Of a stretch of 64,000 nucleotides of DNA, positions 57,201-63,200 are shown in pieces. Under the pieces are notes generated by a model. It ran no database searches, had not been told where the DNA came from, and worked only from the letters and a program-made list of their open reading frames with translations. How positions within the stretch are numbered: position 1 is the stretch's first letter; each line of letters begins with the position of its first letter. Position numbers and translations under genes: made by a program. The stretch is from Chloropicon primus (taxonomy: Eukaryota; Chlorophyta; Chloropicophyceae; Chloropicales; Chloropicaceae): the NCBI GenBank assembly GCA_023205875.1, contig CP060761.1:682001-746000 (forward strand), given 5' to 3'.

Positions 57201-60200
57201 ACAACTACTTGATGATGTGTGTAGGTATGTGATCCCAGACAACCAGAAGCCAAACCTGCAACAGCAGAGCCAACTGTCAATGGTTGTGGTTGCAAAGATT
57301 TTCCTCCTAGGTGAACTTGAACAACAATACCAGAGACGTCACTTCCTGGAGGACCAGGATCTCCTGGATAAGCTCCAAGAACATTCAAGACATCCCTGAA
57401 ATTCAGTCCGACTGAAATAACCTCTACAAGTAGAATACCCAATGGAGGACTTTCAAGCTTCACTTGGTCTGTGACCAGATTACTCAAGGCACCCCGGGGG
57501 CGGGGCACTATTTGCACAAGGCCTGATGGTGGTACATATGATTCGTTTAACAAACGGGCAACATTGACAAATTGACTTCTGACAACAATTTCATGGCCTT
57601 CATTTTCATTCCACCATGTTGATAGGCTTTCGTCAGATTCTCCTTTGCCAAGATCTACACAAGGCCAAGAAACATTTCTCTGCTCTGATCTTACTGATCG
57701 TAACAGTCCTCTTAGACTTGCAGATAGAGCACAACCCTTGTACACGTTTGCGCATCCCATGCCCATCTGAGATTCCAGCACAGATCCAAATGTCTTCAAA
57801 AGCATTTCCTTACCACTGCCCTTCAAAAGAGGAACAGACTGGGCTATGGACAAAAAGGCACCCACAGCATTCAAATAAGTGTGCTCGTGACTCTCGCCTC
57901 CTTCAACGCATATTGAAGCATTGGACAAATGAACACGGAATAAATGTGATTTGGATATGAGCGTTGTTGCCGGGACAGCTTGAGGCTTCACCATGGAGCT
58001 CTGCCAGCTCATCACATAGATGTTACCCATGGCCTTGCCAACAACTGGTGATGTTCTCATAGATGGTTTGATAGACTTGGTTTGCAAATCCTGAAGTTTG
58101 CTCGCAATAGAACCATCCACATCAAGTATATAGTGAGAGCTCAAGGTTGTGTTACTCTGATCAGGTGAGGCGGCCTTACCACGCACAGCAACTCCAAATA
58201 TGTTCTGGCCAGACAAATCAGATGCAATGGAATACACAGAGAAACCCGCAGGAACCTTGGCATCCTTTGAGGACTCACTACTCGATTCATCGTCCCGTAA
58301 GCCCACTCCGAGATGCATGCATCCATCCAACACAGCAGGGGGCACGGACATGCCAGATTCGTCTGTACCGCTTGTACCAGACAAGCAACCAAACACATGC
58401 TTCCCATTAGAAGCAACGTTGAGTCTCGACACGACTTGGAAGTGTGGACCATATTGCAGACCAACAGAGTACAAAGATGCATACATTGCTGTACTATCCA
58501 CAGATTGGCTGCACTGCCCACGCACAATCTCTGGCGATGCAGACACAGATTTATCATACGCAGAACCAACTGAAGATGATACATGCACATGCTCATCCAG
58601 CTTCAACCCAATACATGCACGGAGGTGCAATCCAGAACCCCCTTGCAAGGAATTGCTTGATCTGATCTCTATGTCACCTTGCTCCATATCAACAAGAACG
58701 GATAACTCACAATCTTCCACCAGACCATTCTGGGTCTCGTGTGGCTTTGCCAGAGTCAAGGGCATTGGAATACTTGCATGAAGAACAAGAGACTTGAGTT
58801 GAGTGCCCATAGTCCCATTGCATATCTCAGACACACATCCACCCATTTCCATGTAGGCAGCACCTGGGCATACAATACGCCCCATGACTTGATGGTCGCA
58901 TATCCATTCAAGAATAGGTCGTTGAAGCTTGGACGACAAGGCAATGATATCAGATCCTGTGTTCTTTCTCACCTCAACAGCTGACATCAGTGGGTGAGTC
59001 AATGGAAGAATCCAGTACCTGTTGGATTCCCAAGCCACAGACTGGAAAGAAAGAGAGCAATTAATGTTGTTGCAGCCAATGGGCAATGACATCAGAACGT
59101 GAGCGTTGGTTCCTTGGAATGCAAAGGAACTTATACCAGTTGGGCACCCGCTTTGAGAGAGCGGAGATGATCTGCTTGTAGACTGCCTTGGCAGAGCATA
59201 GCACGGTCTGGATGCCTTGGCATCGTTTGTGTTTGCACTCATCATCTTCTCCAAGTGAACGTTGATGCTTCTCAAATGCAATATGGAATGGGAAACGTGT
59301 TGTTCAATTGTACTCAATGTCACGATGAGACTTGCAATACCAGCAGCAGATTCTGTATGCCCCACAGATGTCTTGCAGGCCATAAGTAAAGCAGGGGTTC
59401 CATTCTCTGAACGCCCAGAATCACTGATATCTTTCCTTCTCAAGGAAAGAACTCTATCCAAAGCACCAATCTCAATGGGATCACCGAGTGGAGTTCCAGT
59501 ACCATGCAATTGGAAGCCTTCAAGATTGCCGAGATCAAGTGCAGCGTTATTAACAGCGCTTGTGATCACCTTTTGTTGTGCTGGACCATTAGGTGCAGTC
59601 AATGCAGACGATCTACCGTCTTGATTCACAGCAGATCCTTTGAGCTCTACAAAAGCTACGCCTTCGTCCTTGCCGAATCTCTTAATGCAAAGTGCACCAC
59701 ATGCTTCACCCCGGACATAGCCATCAGCTGAAGCATCCAAGGTCTTGCATCGTCCATCAAGAGCGAGCATTCCAGCTTGCTTAAATATTTGGCCCGTGTC
59801 AGGTGCTAGTGTCAAGTTCACACCTATGGACAAAGCCGCATGACATTCTGTTGCAAACAAGCTCTGCATTGCAAGATGTGTTCCTACAAGAGATGATGAG
59901 CAAGCAGTGTCTACAGAAAGAGATGGGCCTGTCAGACCATACATGTACGAGATACGTCCTGCTGCTACGCTTGTCGAACTTGCAGTGGCTGTATACGGAT
60001 TTGGATCCACAGGCACAAAGTACATCAGCTTGCTATAATCAGATGCAGATATGCCAACAAATACACCCATGTTGTCTTGTTTGGAGAACTTGAAGCATAC
60101 TTGCAAAATGAATCTCTGCTGTGGATCCATCACAAGAGACTCGCTGGATGAAAGCTTGAAGGCATGTGCATCAAAGTTCTCTACTTGTGGGATGAAGCTG

Positions 60201-63200
60201 CCAAAGTATGATCCAGCTGAACCAGCCATCCACCCAGATGATTCACAGTCACCTCGGGAATATGGTTCCACAGTATCAATTCCACAAGTGGATGCAAGTG
60301 AATCCATACCAAGGGAACAATGGCTTCCAATGGATGTAATGGCAATCGTAATACCATCCTTGAGTCCTCGTGCATCTGGCACGGCAGATTCAGGCTTTGA
60401 GGAAAGTACATCGCCACCTTGGGCATCCTCCGGAGCAAGGATGTCACTCAAATGATTGCCAATCATGGATATGGAAGGATAATCAAATATCAAGGTAGCA
60501 GGCAAATCGATTCCAAACCTCTGTTGTAAAGCATTGTTGAACTCCACTGTTCCAAGAGAGTCAAGTCCTGCTTCCATCAAAGGCTCTTCTGCTGATATCT
60601 CTCGGCCCACGACACTAGCTGCAAGAGCTCCTACAGATGATATGATGGCTTCCTTCTGGAACCTCACTTTACCAGGAACGCTGTACAGGTACTTGCGAGG
60701 AACTGCTTTCGATGGATACAGAAGTAGCCTTCCTGAAATTGTCAAAGACTTTGCTTTCTCCGACACCAGCAAGGAACTTGTCCCATACAAATGGAACTGC
60801 ACTTACAACTGCATTCGATACACAAGGACTTCCAAAACGATGACTGGAGTTCTCATACAATACGCTTTTGAGCACAGATAGACCTTCTTCTCCTGACAAA
60901 GCTGGCATGCCAACACGTTCCAATCGGGCAGTTGTGGATGGGTCCCGTAAAGCCATTCCTCCACCAGACCATCCTCCCCACTGAATGCTGGTGGCACAGC
61001 CTCCCTGAGACTCCATGGCGCTGGACCACGTGTCCAAGTAGGCATTGGCTGCACTGTAGTTGGATTGACCCGCTGAGCCTAGCAACGACGCTACAGAAGA
61101 GAACAACAGTTGAGAGGAAACACTGTGACCCCGAGAGCGCGCATGCAAATGATGCAAGGCATCCACCTTGGGTGCAAAGACAGTGCGTACACTCTGCATG
61201 CTCTGAGATCCCAAAAGCATATCAGACAGCAAGCCTCCAGCATGCATCACTTGAGCCAAAGGCATGTCAAGGCCTGGCCACGACAAAGCACTGCTGCACT
61301 CCTCCTGGGAGCCTGCATCGCATCTAATAGCACAGAATACTGCACTGCTTGATGGATCTTGCAAACTCAACAAGGCAGACTTGGATTTGTCCATGTCAAC
61401 AGGCAACCTGTAATGACCAGAACGTCCGGCAAGCCTGAGATCAGGGGTCATGTGTTGGGCAGCCCACTGACCCACGAGGGATCCAAGGGCACCCAAACCA
61501 CCTGTCACAAAAGAGCAACCAGACTCCTGCATACTCAACAGACTTGTGGTGCCAAGACCCTGGCTCACAACAACCTTGCCAACATGCTTAGCACCAGCCA
61601 GCCAACGGAGGGCAGCTTGAACGCCGTTCAGTGTATGAGAAGTACTTCTCAGCCCTGACACGGCACCCTCTGCAATACCACCAGCAAGACGGCACAATGC
61701 TTGGTGTGTCCTGGCAGGAGGCAAGAAGTCCACCGCCAAAAGACTGTAAACCACATCAGGACGCTCCCGGTGTACACCAGATGCACTCCAAATGTCGCGC
61801 TTACCAATCTCCACCAACTGACCACCAAGGTGCAAGCAAGATAAACTTGCTCCGACCATACCTGATGATGTCAGCGAGTTGAGAATCAAGCCCATGCCTT
61901 CCACCTGTCCATTGTAAGCCGTTTGTCCCAAATCGGCATACCTGGTCGATCGCGAACTCACAACATGTTGTACGCCCATAGATCTCAGCAAGTGCCTCTT
62001 CAAACTGCTACCTGCTGTGGCCCACATCTCGCCACCAAGGGCATGAACCACTTGACAAGCAGCCAGGCCTATGCCTCCCGCGGCGGAATGCACCAGTACA
62101 GCCTGACCTGCATTGCTTGGCAGAGATGCTGCATGGCACATGGCAACATCTACGGTCGTAAATACTGTAATCATGGTGCATGCCTCCACAAAAGTAGCGG
62201 CCTTGGGAATGGGCACAACTACTTGATGATGTGTGTAGGTATGTGATCCCAGACAACCAGAAGCCAAACCTGCAACAGCAGAGCCAACTGTCAATGGTTG
62301 TGGTTGCAAAGATTTTCCTCCTAGGTGAACTTGAACAACAATACCAGAGACGTCACTTCCTGGAGGACCAGGATCTCCTGGATAAGCTCCAAGAACATTC
62401 AAGACATCCCTGAAATTCAGTCCGACTGAAATAACCTCTACAAGTAGAATACCCAATGGAGGACTTTCAAGCTTCACTTGGTCTGTGACCAGATTACTCA
62501 AGGCACCCCGGGGGCGGGGCACTATTTGCACAAGGCCTGATGGTGGTACATATGATTCGTTTAACAAACGGGCAACATTGACAAATTGACTTCTGACAAC
62601 AATTTCATGGCCTTCATTTTCATTCCACCATGTTGATAGGCTTTCGTCAGATTCTCCTTTGCCAAGATCTACACAAGGCCAAGAAACATTTCTCTGCTCT
62701 GATCTTACTGATCGTAACAGTCCTCTTAGACTTGCAGATAGAGCACAACCCTTGTACACGTTTGCGCATCCCATGCCCATCTGAGATTCCAGCACAGATC
62801 CAAATGTCTTCAAAAGCATTTCCTTACCACTGCCCTTCAAAAGAGGAACAGACTGGGCTATGGACAAAAAGGCACCCACAGCATTCAAATAGGTGTGCTC
62901 GTGACTCTCGCCTCCTTCAACGCATATTGAAGCATTGGACAAATGAACACGGAATAAATGTGATTTGGATATGAGCGTTGTTGCCGGGACAGCTTGAGGC
63001 TTCACCATGGAGCTCTGCCAGCTCATCACATAGATGTTACCCATGGCCTTGCCAACAACTGGTGATGTTCTCATAGATGGTTTGATAGACTTGGTTTGCA
63101 AATCCTGAAGTTTGCTCGCAATAGAACCATCCACATCAAGTATATAGTGAGAGCTCAAGGTTGTGTTACTCTGATCAGGTGAGGCGGCCTTACCACGCAC

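Noticed and set aside
60669-60671. TAA as the genuine end of one PKS gene, with another gene starting at 60802
   Set aside because: It would split KR from its ACP, depends on one extra base absent from three sister copies, and the supposed start is in the wrong frame with no domain until the frame changes.
61110-61140. GHSVS in the KR of M1 as a possible AT nucleophile elbow
   Set aside because: AT domains need GHSxG in an AT fold; here the motif lies within the KR just before its catalytic Ser and has no following Gly.
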